A model generated the notes under the pieces. That model saw only the letters and a program-made list of their open reading frames with translations, searched no databases and was not told the origin of the DNA. The position numbers were made by a program, and so were the translations under genes. A DNA stretch of 64,000 nt from Prasinococcaceae sp. CCMP 1430. Its lineage: Eukaryota; Prasinodermophyta; Palmophyllophyceae; Prasinococcales; Prasinococcaceae. The stretch spans positions 33,256-97,255 of the forward strand of contig RQSC01000806.1 of assembly GCA_013416795.1 (NCBI GenBank). The letters are read 5' to 3'. Positions 1 to 8,805 of this stretch are shown here, piece by piece; position 1 is the stretch's first letter; each line of letters begins with the position of its first letter.

Positions 1-176
1 GGTCCTGCCAGCGCCAGTCCCAGCGGTACGCGAACGGCCCGATCCGCGTGTACGGCGGCAGCTCCTCGAGCTCCTCGAGCTCTGGGTCGTCGTCGTGCAC
101 GAGCGCGTCCGAGTCGCCAACCGCCGCCGCCGCGGCGTCCACCTCGCCGCCCGTCGCCTCGGCATTGCGCGTGATT
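1..176 (-). CDS. Partial exon of an unidentified protein, cut by the left edge
   Basis: On the minus strand the frame reads from about 176 down to 1 without a stop. It gives an Ala/Gly and Asp/Glu-rich stretch, with a run of Asp and a doubled Leu-Glu-Glu motif, followed by a more ordered segment PPYTRIGPFAYRWDWRWQD. The acidic linker plus aromatic segment looks like real coding sequence. The exon probably begins where the CA/GT microsatellite (about 190-250) ends, so that repeat would be intronic or 5' to it. Product not recognised. Only about 55 residues are visible. Confidence 0.4.
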
Positions 177-547
177 TTGAGCGCGCGTGCGTGGGCGTGG
201 GCGTGGGCGTGCGCGTGTGCGTGTGCGTGTGCGTGTGCGTGTGCGTGTGTTTGGGCGTGTGTGCCCCCGATGGCGCCCGCCTCTAACGTCGCAGCTTGGG
301 CCGATCCGCTACCGGCCTCACCCGCCACGGCGGCGCTGGCGTCGACGAGGACGGACGTCACGCGCGCGCTCGCGCGCGGCATGGCGGTCGACGAGACGAG
401 GGCGCGACGCGGCCGTCCTGCGTCACCGCGCGGCGCCTGCGCTGCGCGGCGCCGCGCTCAGGACGAGGCGGGCGCGCAGACGCAGGCGGGTGAGGCAGCC
501 GGCCACCGCGCACGCGCGCGGGAGCGTCTCTGCCGCTGCGTCGCGTT

Positions 548-582
<35 letters not shown>

Positions 583-907
583 CTTGCAGACGCACGGGCA
601 TGCGAGGCACGGCGCCGCGCGGCGCGGACGAAGCCCAGCCGCTAAGACAGCCCGCGCCCGAGCGTGTGTGCGGGGAACGCACGCCGGGCGAAGCAGGTGT
701 GTGCGTGCGCGCGCGTGTGTGTGTGTGTGTGCGCGCGCGCGTGTGTGTGCGTGTGTGTGTGTGTAAGTGTGTGTGTGTGCGCGTGCGTGTGTGTGTGTGT
801 GTGCGTGCGTGTGTGTGTGTGTGCGTGCGCGTGCGGCGCGCGAAGGGGCACGCCCCGCGCGCGCGCGCGCGTCCCTTCGCCGCTCCCTACGACCCTTGCT
901 CAAACCC
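177..907. repeat. GT/CA microsatellite cluster
   Basis: Three dinucleotide tracts lie here: GT/GTGCGT at about 197-250, CA at about 546-582, and a long interrupted GT/GC tract at about 700-835. Long open frames through this region are Cys-Val or His-Thr strings created by the repeats, and I see no gene. Confidence 0.85.
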
Positions 908-1090
908 CACGTGGGTTGAGGTTCTTATCGGGCGCTTTTAGGTTGTATTCACGGCGCTAAAAGGGTCTAAATTATACGTCAAATCGCAAGGCGGCGGCGC
1001 GCGCGCGCGCACGTGGGTTGAGGTTCTGATCTGGCGCTTTTGAGGTTTATTCACGTCGCTAAAAGGGTCTAAAATATCATTCAAAGCGAA
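908..1090. repeat. Two-copy tandem repeat, period 102 bp
   Basis: A unit beginning CACGTGGGTTGAGGTTC occurs at 908 and again at 1010. Both copies continue through a GGCGCTTTT-type element to GCTAAAAGGGTCTAAA. A few substitutions separate the copies, and a GC-dinucleotide run joins them. Each unit begins with the palindrome CACGTG. The region is AT-richer than its surroundings and lies between two genes. Confidence 0.75.
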
Positions 1091-1326
1091 GGCGCCTCTG
1101 AGGGCGACGGTTCGGGCGCCCGCCCCAGATTTTTTTGATTTAGAATTTTGGATTTTTTTGTGTCCGGGGCGGGAAGCAGGGGGGTCGAGGATTGCCCACG
1201 CCACGCCCCTCTCTCAGCCGCCATCGAGCGGCACGCCGACGGCTGCACGCATGTTGGCATCTCCTAAAAATCGGTTCCAATCTCCACGCAGAACCGACGA
1301 AAATATCACACGTAACGTGGCGCATA

Positions 1327-1542
1327 CTATTTGAATTCCCGCAAAGCGCCCCCAAAAAGCGCGCGCACGCGGCGGACGCGGGCGGGCGCGGGCGGGGAGG
1401 TGGAAGTGGGGGTGGCGGGGCTGGCGCGACGCCGCACCTTGACCTCGACGACGGCGCCCTCCACAGGGCTCTTGGCCTCGTGTGTCACCTTGTCGGTCTC
1501 GATGGTTACAACTGGCTCGTCGACGAAGACGTGGTCGCCCGG
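1327..1542 (-). pseudogene. Lipoyl-domain fragment of a 2-oxoacid dehydrogenase E2 subunit, broken at the N
   Basis: Read from 1542 down, the frame opens with GDHVFVDEPVVTIETDKVTH and continues to a KSPVEGAVVEVKV-like strand. This is the second half of a lipoyl domain with the lipoyl-lysine motif ETDKV, most like the E2 (succinyltransferase) of 2-oxoglutarate dehydrogenase. A Pro/Ala/Ser/Thr linker follows, typical of E2 proteins, then TAG at 1327. The frame could instead exit at a GT donor just after the VEVK codons (about 1436). The N-terminal half of the domain is missing: at 1543 there is a single N, and beyond it lies an unrelated RWP-RK gene on the other strand. It is therefore either one exon of a gene whose remainder was lost at a misjoin, or a true fragment. 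Confidence 0.7.
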
Positions 1543-1543
1543 N

Positions 1544-3227
1544 CGCCGCCGTGGCGGCCCCCGCGGCGCAGCGGCGCGCGCGCGGGACGCGCAACAAGGA
1601 GCTCGGGCTGGCCGACCTCGCCGCCAACTACCACGTGCCCATCAACGAGGCCGCGCGGAACCTCGGCGTGTGCGTCACCGTGCTCAAGCAGGTGTGCCGC
1701 GAGCTGGGCGTCCAGCGCTGGCCCTACAGGAAGGTCAAGAAGATCGACGACATGGTGAGGATCATCGGCGGCGAGGTCGACGCCGACATGCCAAAGGACC
1801 TGCGCGATCGCATCGACAGGGTGCAGGAGGCGCGCGACTGCATCCTCAGCAACCCCAACTCGACGGCGCACAAGCGGCTCGGCAAGGTCAAGTCCTTCCG
1901 CGCGGCCAAGCAGGCGTCCCTCAAGGAGAGCCGAAAGCGCGCCGAGGCCGCCGCCGCGGTGGTCGCGGCCGCCGGCGCCGTCGACGGGGTCCACGACGCG
2001 ACCGCCGACGCGCTGGGCAGCGGGCTGGGCGTGGTGGTCAAGAAGGAGGAGGGCGCGAACGGCGCGTACGAGGCCGTGGCGACCTGCGGCCCGGCCGGCG
2101 TCATCGCGGACGGCTCGGCGTTCACCGCCATCGCCGACGGCGCGGCGGCGGCGCCCGCGGGCGTCGCTCGCGCGTGGGGCGCGACGACCGTGGCGTCGCT
2201 GCCGCAGTCGGAGATCGACGAGATCGTCACGCAGGCGCTGGACGCCGTGCACGCCATGTTCCCGAACAACTCGAACGCGTCGGTGATCATCGCCGCCGCC
2301 GCGTCCGCCTCGGCGTCCGCCATGGCCACCGCGGAGACCATCAAGCAGATGCCCGAGCTGGGCGCGGTCGTCTCCACCGAGCACCTCGCAAAGGCCGCGC
2401 GGACCGCCGCGTGCACCGCCGCGTCGGCCGTCGGCAAGGCCGCCCTCGACGCGCCCGGCGGCTGGATCGCGCCCGCCCTGGTCGGCGCGTCGCAGGGCGG
2501 CGTGAGCGCGCCCGGCGGCTTCCCCGCCGCCATGGGCGCTGCGGCGAGCGCGCCGTACGCCATCGCGCCCAACGGCGTGCTGGGCAGCGTGGGCGTTGTG
2601 GGCGGGATGTCGACCGCCCTGCCCTACGGCGCCGGGACGGGCGCGCTGCACGCCGCCGCGCAGGTGCAGGCGCAGGCCGCGCAGCTCGTGCACGCGCAGG
2701 CGGCCGTGCAGGCGCAGGCCAGCGCAGGGGGAGGGGTGAGCGCATCGCTGGGACCCCTCAACGTGCCCGTGTCCGCCTCGGACGGCGGCGCGGGGGAGGG
2801 CGCCGCGGTCGTGGCCTCTCCGCGCGCGGCTGTGGCGCCGGCGCAGCAGCTGGCGGGCGCGCAGGTAGGCGCGGGCGTCGGCTCGTCACAGGTGGGGTTG
2901 GCGCAGGCGCCAATGGCCTCCGCGAGCGGCGGCGTGGGCGTGTCCCTCTCGGCGATGGCGGCGGGGCCGGCGCCGGTGGCGCACGCGCCGATGCTCCAGC
3001 CCCCGCAGCCCCCGCCACCGCCCGCGGCGAACGGCGCCGCCAACGGCGCGAGCGCCAGCGCCGGCTCGCCGACCGTCGCGCCGACGCAGCCGCAGGTACA
3101 GGTGGCCGCCTACGGAGGCTGGCAGGCGCCCGCGGTGTCGACGCAGGTGGCCTCGCAGCCGCAGCACGCGCGGCCGGCGCAGGCGCACGTGTTCGCGGCC
3201 TCGCAGGCCCTCTACGGAGCCACGTAG
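1544..3227 (+). CDS. RWP-RK domain transcription factor (5' end missing)
   Basis: The frame is open from the N at 1543 to TAG at 3225-3227, about 560 residues. Residues about 17-65 form an RWP-RK domain: a LADLAANYHVPINEAARNLG helix pair, then VCVTVLKQVCRELGV, then the signature RWPYRK. RWP-RK proteins are DNA-binding regulators of nitrogen responses and gametogenesis in plants and algae. The remaining 450 residues are low-complexity Ala/Gly/Val/Gln sequence, probably disordered activation regions. No in-frame ATG lies between the N and the domain (the first is at about 1749), so the start is lost at the junction. The 3' end runs into CA microsatellites. Confidence 0.85.
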
Positions 3228-3377
3228 GGCGCTGCACGCGGCGGCGAGCGGAGGCGACTCGCCGCACGCCGCAAACACACACACACACACACAGACGCGC
3301 AGATGCACGCGATGCACACGCAGACCCATACACACATACAGACCGCCGTGCGATCGCGGGTGCGCAATCCTACAAAC

Positions 3378-3419
<42 letters not shown>

Positions 3420-3781
3420 GCCACGCTGGCCCCGCGGGGGCGCGTCGAATTCCAAAGGTAACAAACGGGCGGGTTGCTCTCACCCCCGACGCCGAGCATC
3501 GGCGACGCACGGCGCCTCATCGCCGTCGCGAGCCCTTTGCAGCGGCGCGCGCGGCTTTCCACAGATAGGCACGTCCGTGCGTGTGTGTGTGCGTGTGTGC
3601 GTGTGTGTGTGCGTGTTTGCGCGCGTGTGTGTGTGGACCTCCGAGTCCATCGGAGCTTGCAAGCGCGTCCGAGCGCGCGAGCTTACGCGAGATCCACGCG
3701 CGGACGCGCTGCTGTGCCTGCCGCGCGAGGGGAGCGCTCTAGAGAGCGCCCGCGCCCGCGCCTCGGCGCCTGCTCACCCGC
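3228..3781. repeat. Intergenic CA/TG microsatellites
   Basis: CA tracts lie at about 3270-3293 and 3386-3416, and a TG tract at about 3576-3634. No coding sequence is visible between the RWP-RK stop and the tail of the Cys-rich gene on the other strand. Confidence 0.8.
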
Positions 3782-6160
3782 TTACATGCCGCCCTTCGCG
3801 GCCTTCTTCGCGGCCTTCTTCTCCCCCTTCTTCTGCTTGGCCTTGTTCTTCTTGGACATCTTCTTCTTCTGCTTCTTCTTGGACTTCTTCTTCTCTGTCT
3901 TCTTGTTCTGCTTCTTCTTCTCGGCTTTGACGACACTCTCGCTGTCGCTCCACTCGCACCCGTGGACCTGGGTGCAGGCGTCCTTTCTGGTGAAGTAGCC
4001 GCAGTACTCTTGGGTCCGCACAACATTCGGCTCCTCGTAAGAAATGGAGGCGCACTCTCCGTCCCTCCACTCGCACCCGTCGAACTCGGCGCACAAAGCG
4101 TCGCTGATGTCGCCGCACCCGTATCTGTAAGGCGCAGCCGCGACCCCGGTGATGTCCGAGACGTGTGTGTCCAAATATGCACATGTGTGTGTGCGCGCGT
4201 GTGCGTTGGCCCGCGTGTGTGTGAGTGCAGGTGTGTATGCGTGTGTGCGGATGTGTGTGCACGCCAGCGTCAGCCCCGGCGTGCGTGCGCGCGTGCGCGT
4301 GCATGTCCGTGCGTACGCGCGCGCGCTCGCGCTCACGAGCCGCGCCACGCACCCGGTGGTCGCGATGTCCCCGGCTGTGTGCGTGAGGGGTCTAGGCATG
4401 CACTTGGAGTCCTCCTTCTTGGACTTCATCTTCTTTGCCTCGTTCTTCTTGGCCTTGTTCTTCTTCTTCTCCTTCTTCTCCTTCTTCTCCTTCTTCATCT
4501 TCTGCTTCTCGGCCTTGACGAAGCACTCGCCATCCCTCCATTCGCAATCCTTCAACCAGGCACATTCGCCCTCGCTGCCGGTGACCCCGCAGTGCACGGC
4601 GCACTCGCCGTCCCTCCATCTGCAGTAGTAGTAGTAGGGGTGGCAGGAGTCCTCGCTGAGGCGAGAGTCGCAGCGCGCCTGGTACCACTGGGCCTGCATC
4701 TCCTCGGTGGAAAGGGAGGCGCACTCGCCTTCCCTCCACTTGCACTCGTCGTTGTACTCGGCGCAGCACGCCTCGCCAAAGGCGCCGCAGTTGTTCATGT
4801 CGTCCTCGGCGGTGTCCTTGGGGGGGATGGTCTTGCTGTCGGCGAGCTCACCGGGCGCCGCGACGGCGCACTCGCCGTCCCTCCACTCGCACGCGGCGTA
4901 CCCGGCCTGCACGTGGTAGTGGTTAGGGGCACCCGTCCGCACGCATTCGCACTCGCTGCCGTAGCGGCCGCAGCGCTCTATGTTCTGTATGGCGATCATC
5001 TCTTCTGCGGAAAGGGAGGCGCACTCGCCGTCCCTCCACTCGCACTCGTCGTTGTACTCGGCGCAGCAGGCCTCGCCGAAGACGCCGCAGTTGTTCATGT
5101 CGGCCTCGGCGGCGTCCGTCGGAAGGCTGGTCGTACTGTCGGATACCTCCTCGGGCGCCGCGACGGCGCACTCGCCGTCCCTCCATTCGCACGCGGCGTA
5201 CCCGCCCTCGAAGTGTGAGTGATTAGGGGCACGCGTCCGTACGCATTCGCACTCGCTGCCGTAGCGGCCGCAGCGCTCTCTCCTCAATATGGCTCTAACC
5301 TCTTCGGCGGGCAGAGGGGCGCACTCGCCGTCCTTCCACTCGCACGTGCTCCTCCAGGTGCAGATTTGCTCGCCCCTGGAGCCGCAGCTCTCTCTCTCCC
5401 TCACGACCTCCACCTCCTCGGCGGACAGGGGGGCGCACTTGCCGTCCCTCCACTCGCACTCGTCGTACTCGGCGCAGCAGGCCTCGCTGCCGCCGCCGCA
5501 GTTGTATGTGTCGGTCTCGGCGGTGTCCTTGGGGGGGAAGGTCATGCTGTCGGAGCCCTCCTCGGGGGGCACGACGGCGCACACGCCATCCCTCCACTCG
5601 CACGCGGCGTACCTGGCCTGCAAGTAAGGGCCGGGACCGTACCCGGCCCGGAGCCACGAGTAAGGGTCGGGAGGGGCACCCCGCGCGCATTCGCACTCAC
5701 TGGCGTAGAAGCCGCAGCGGTCTCTGTCCCACATGGCCCTCAGCTCTTCGGCAGACGTGGAGGCGGCGCACTCGCCGTCCCTCCACTCGCACGTGCTGTA
5801 CCCGGAGCAGATTTGCTCGGGGGATTCGCCCTCCCGTTCGACTTCGGCGTAGTTCGCACAGTCCGCTCTGTTGTTCATAGCTACGATTTCCTCGGTGGGC
5901 AGGGGGGCGCACCCGCCGTCCCTCCACTCGCAGAAGCGGTAGTCAGAAGTGATCCCGTCGAAGAAGTTGGAGTTGGCGCAGTCATCCGGCGCAGCGATGG
6001 AGGGGCAGGCCGCGGACCAGCAAAACGCTCTTCGCCCGGGGTCAAACAAGGGTGCGGAGCAACCAGGGGCCATTGGTAGAGCGAAACCCCCATGCGCGGC
6101 AGCAAGCGGCGAGGCCGCGAGCGCCAACGCCGCGGCGGCCGCGAGCGCCCAGGAGGGCAT
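3782..6160 (-). CDS. Secreted Cys-rich 'CEWRDGEC' repeat protein with lysine-rich tails
   Basis: The ATG at 6160 is chosen because it opens a signal peptide (MPSWALAAAAALALAASPLA) cut near AHG. The mature protein carries 13 copies of a module around C-E-W-[RK]-[DE]-G-[EKGV]-C, usually followed by A-x-L/P-[SP]-[AT]-E-E and a later Cys-Gly; the last copy (CEWSDSE) is degraded. Copies 11 and 13 each run into a Lys/Glu- or Lys-rich tail of about 40 residues, so the protein looks like a duplicated [Cys modules + Lys tail] unit. A CA microsatellite at about 4150-4350 probably sits in an intron: the acceptor CTTACAG ends at 4125, and phase-matched donors lie at 4352 (GTGCGT) or 4403 (GTGCAT). Splicing gives about 716 or 699 residues. 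I do not recognise the family. It is probably extracellular or cell-surface. Confidence 0.75.
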   Translation of the reverse strand: MPSWALAAAAALALAASPLAAAHGGFALPMAPGCSAPLFDPGRRAFCWSAACPSIAAPDDCANSNFFDGITSDYRFCEWRDGGCAPLPTEEIVAMNNRADCANYAEVEREGESPEQICSGYSTCEWRDGECAASTSAEELRAMWDRDRCGFYASECECARGAPPDPYSWLRAGYGPGPYLQARYAACEWRDGVCAVVPPEEGSDSMTFPPKDTAETDTYNCGGGSEACCAEYDECEWRDGKCAPLSAEEVEVVRERESCGSRGEQICTWRSTCEWKDGECAPLPAEEVRAILRRERCGRYGSECECVRTRAPNHSHFEGGYAACEWRDGECAVAAPEEVSDSTTSLPTDAAEADMNNCGVFGEACCAEYNDECEWRDGECASLSAEEMIAIQNIERCGRYGSECECVRTGAPNHYHVQAGYAACEWRDGECAVAAPGELADSKTIPPKDTAEDDMNNCGAFGEACCAEYNDECKWREGECASLSTEEMQAQWYQARCDSRLSEDSCHPYYYYCRWRDGECAVHCGVTGSEGECAWLKDCEWRDGECFVKAEKQKMKKEKKEKKEKKKNKAKKNEAKKMKSKKEDSKCMPRPLTHTAGDIATTGCVARLVSASARAYARTCTRTRARTPGLTLACTHIRTHAYTPALTHTRANAHARTHTCAYLDTHVSDITGVAAAPYRYGCGDISDALCAEFDGCEWRDGECASISYEEPNVVRTQEYCGYFTRKDACTQVHGCEWSDSESVVKAEKKKQNKKTEKKKSKKKQKKKMSKKNKAKQKKGEKKAAKKAAKGGM
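4737..5500 (-). repeat. 300-bp internal tandem duplication in the Cys-rich gene
   Basis: The segment at about 4737-4800 matches that at 5037-5100 almost base for base at an exact 300-bp offset, and the similarity extends through the following CEWRDGECAVAAP segment. A weaker copy lies at about 5440-5510. Recent duplication within the coding region has expanded the module number. Confidence 0.8.
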
Positions 6161-6586
6161 GGCCGCGAGGGCCGACTGCGGCGCGTACGGTGTAGGCGCA
6201 GCAGGGGCGGCGGCCGTCGCCCCCGGCGCCGCACAGCGCCAGCGGCGTGCAGTGTCACTGTGGCGCACCCTCGAGCCCTGCAAACACCCCCCAAAAACAG
6301 GGTCGCAGCAGCCGACAGAGCGCACGGGCGCGGAGCATGGCCCTCACGACGGCGGAGCGCGTGCAATGTACTTCGGCGGACAGCGCCCGGCGCCTGCGAG
6401 CGAGTAGGAGGGCGAGGGGCGCGCGGTCAAGCGGGATGGTGCGGGTGCGGGTGCGGGTGCGGGCTGCTACTGGGCAGTGCAGCTGCACAGAGGGCCTCGC
6501 GCACGCCCGCGGGCCAGAGAGACGGCACGGTCGGCCGCCGAGCATGTAAGAAAGGAGTGTTTCAAAATAGGTGACATGGAGGCGCC
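6161..6586. other. Intergenic region, no gene seen
   Basis: It lies between the start of the Cys-rich gene and the stop of the HAD phosphatase, both on the minus strand. It would hold the promoter of the former and the 3' region of the latter. A GTGCGG repeat lies at about 6437-6462. Open frames here are Arg/Ala-rich and unconvincing. Confidence 0.5.
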
Positions 6587-8054
6587 CTACGCGGTCACGC
6601 TGGTGCTCTTGGCGAGCTCAGGCAGGTTGGGCGCATAGAAGTCGGGCTTGATGGCGTTCTCCGGCGAGAGGAGCGTCTCCTCGGTGGTCACGCCGCTGAG
6701 CACCAGCATTGTGCGCGCGCCGCCGTTGTTGCCGAACTCGATGTCCGTGTCCAGGCGGTCGCCCACCATGCAGATCTCGTCGGCGGCGATGCCGAACTTC
6801 TTCTGCATGTACTCGAGCATGAACATCGAGGGCTGCGAAGGGGTGGAGAGGAGGGAGAGGGTGTTTGTGTGTGTGTGTGTGTGGTGGTGGTGGTGGGGGA
6901 GTGTTCCAGAGGGCAGCGGCGATGGTGGGAGTGGCGAGGGCGGTAGCGCTCACCCCGGAGCTGTCGAGAACGGCGCGGAGGGCGCCGGGGTGGGCGGGGG
7001 CGGTGCACGCGTCAGCGTCGCATGCGATGGCCGTGGGGCAGCGCTGAGAGGAGCACGTGGGGCGCGCGCGTCCGGTGCGCCCGTCCACGCCTGCGCCCAC
7101 CTATCCCTCACGCGAGCGCAAAGAGAGACATACCTTGCCGACGACAGTGGGCTCAACCTTGGTGGAGCCCTTGATAGCGCCCACCATTGAGCCGTTGCCC
7201 GCCCACTCCTGCTCAGCGGTGAGGTGCGTGACGGCGTCGCAGTTGGTGGCGATGAACTCGCAGTCGTCGTTCTCGCGAATGCACAGCGTCGCCATCTGAA
7301 TCTTGTGGTAGTTGACGTTGCGGTCGAAGCCGACCACCACCGCCTTGACGTTCTTGTCCTGCAGCAGCTTCTCACCCGGCTTGAGCTCAACCTTCTTGTC
7401 GGAGTCCGCCGGGCCACCGATGGCCTGGATGCCCGCCATCTCAAGCTCCTCAATAATGCCCACCTCGCCGATGACGTACACCTTCTTGTCCTTGGGAAAG
7501 TCGCTCTGCTCCAGATAACCAGCGGCCGCGAACGAGCTGGAGAAAACCTCCTCCGGCTTCACGTTGAGACCAAGGCTGGTGAACTTCTTCACGTAGCCCG
7601 CGCGCGACTTGGTCGAGTTGCTGTGGCGCGGCCGGGGTTGAAGGGCCGGGAGCGGGCAAGCGCAGGGGCGCGCGGGGTGGGGGCGTCAGCGTGCGGGCTC
7701 GTGTGCACGCGCGAGCGAGAGCATGCGCGAGGACGCGCAGGAGCGGGTGCTTTGTGGCGGGCCACGCACTTGGTGACGAAGATGAGGCGCTTGCCTTGCT
7801 CGCGCAGGAAGTCGAGAGTCTCAGGCACGCCCGGGATGACCGAGTCGCCCTTCCAGATGACGCCGTCACAGTCGAAGATGAAGGTCTTGGTCTTCGCGAT
7901 GAGGTCCGCCTGCGTGCGTTGCGGCGGAGGCGCGTGTGGCGCCCGTCGGCGCGTCAGCGAGGCGCCGCGCATCCCTCGCGCGCAGCCCGCCACCCCCTAC
8001 TCGCGCGCGAACCTTGTCCTCGTCGGCGAGCGGCTTGCACGCCTTCTGCGCCAT
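6587..8054 (-). CDS. HAD-family phosphoglycolate / 4-nitrophenyl phosphatase, four exons
   Basis: Predicted exons are 8054-8013, 7909-7770, 7620-7134 and 6832-6587, giving 304 residues; all junctions are GT-AG and phase-consistent. Splicing restores motif II as FVTNNSTKS, which is split by the second intron (AA|C). Motif I is FDCDGVIWKGD with the Asp nucleophile, and motif IV is GDRLDTDIEFG. The order and the cap between motifs II and III fit HAD subfamily IIA (phosphoglycolate phosphatase, p-nitrophenylphosphatase). In photosynthetic cells this enzyme removes 2-phosphoglycolate in photorespiration. The N-terminus MAQKACKPLADEDK shows no transit peptide, but an N gap starts 24 bp upstream, so a longer 5' exon cannot be excluded. 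The last intron carries a GT/GGT repeat. Confidence 0.9.
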
Positions 8055-8805
8055 CGCGCGCGCCGCCGCGCGCCGCGCNNNNNNNNNNNNNNNNNNNNNN
8101 NNNNNNNNNNNNNNNNNNNNNNNNNNNNNNNNNNNNNNNNNNNNNNNNNNNNNNNNNNNNNNNNNNNNNNNNNNNNNNNNNNNNNNNNNNNNNNNNNNNN
8201 NNNNNNNNNNNNNNNNNNNNNNNNNNNNNNNNNNNNNNNNNNNNNNNNNNNNNNNNNNNNNNNNNNNNNNNNNNNNNNNNNNNNNNNNNNNNNNNNNNNN
8301 NNNNNNNNNNNNNNNNNNNNNNNNNNNNNNNNNNNNNNNNNNNNNNNNNNNNNNNNNNNNNNNNNNNNNNNNNNNNNNNNNNNNNNNNNNNNNNNNNNNN
8401 NNNNNNNNNNNNNNNNNNNNNNNNNNNNNNNNNNNNNNNNNNNNNNNNNNNNNNNNNNNNNNNNNNNNNNNNNNNNNNNNNNNNNNNNNNNNNNNNNNNN
8501 NNNNNNNNNNNNNNNNNNNNNNNNNNNNNNNNNNNNNNNNNNNNNNNNNNNNNNNNNNNNNNNNNNNNNNNNNNNNNNNNNNNNNNNNNNNNNNNNNNNN
8601 NNNNNNNNGGAGGGGCGGGAGGGGCGGCATCGCTGCTCCGAACCGCCGCACGCGGGCGGGCGGGGCGGCGCCGCGCCAAAGAGGAGGACGGGCGGCCGCG
8701 CAGGGCCGCTGCGAGGCGCGCGCGCGCGGCTCTTTTTTTTTTTTTCCTCAGGGGGTTGGGGCCTGAGGTGGTTGGTCCGCGCAGGCGCGCTCGACGCTCG
8801 ACGGC
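8055..8805. other. Assembly gap (Ns 8079-8608) and flanks
   Basis: The Ns separate the HAD gene from the Ser-rich gene. The right flank has a 13-T run at about 8731-8744. No feature is supportable. Confidence 0.9.

Noticed and set aside
48-941. Long + strand open frame through the first kilobase
   Set aside because: It is Cys-Val/Ala-Cys strings from GT/CA microsatellites with no domain; repeats without stops explain it.
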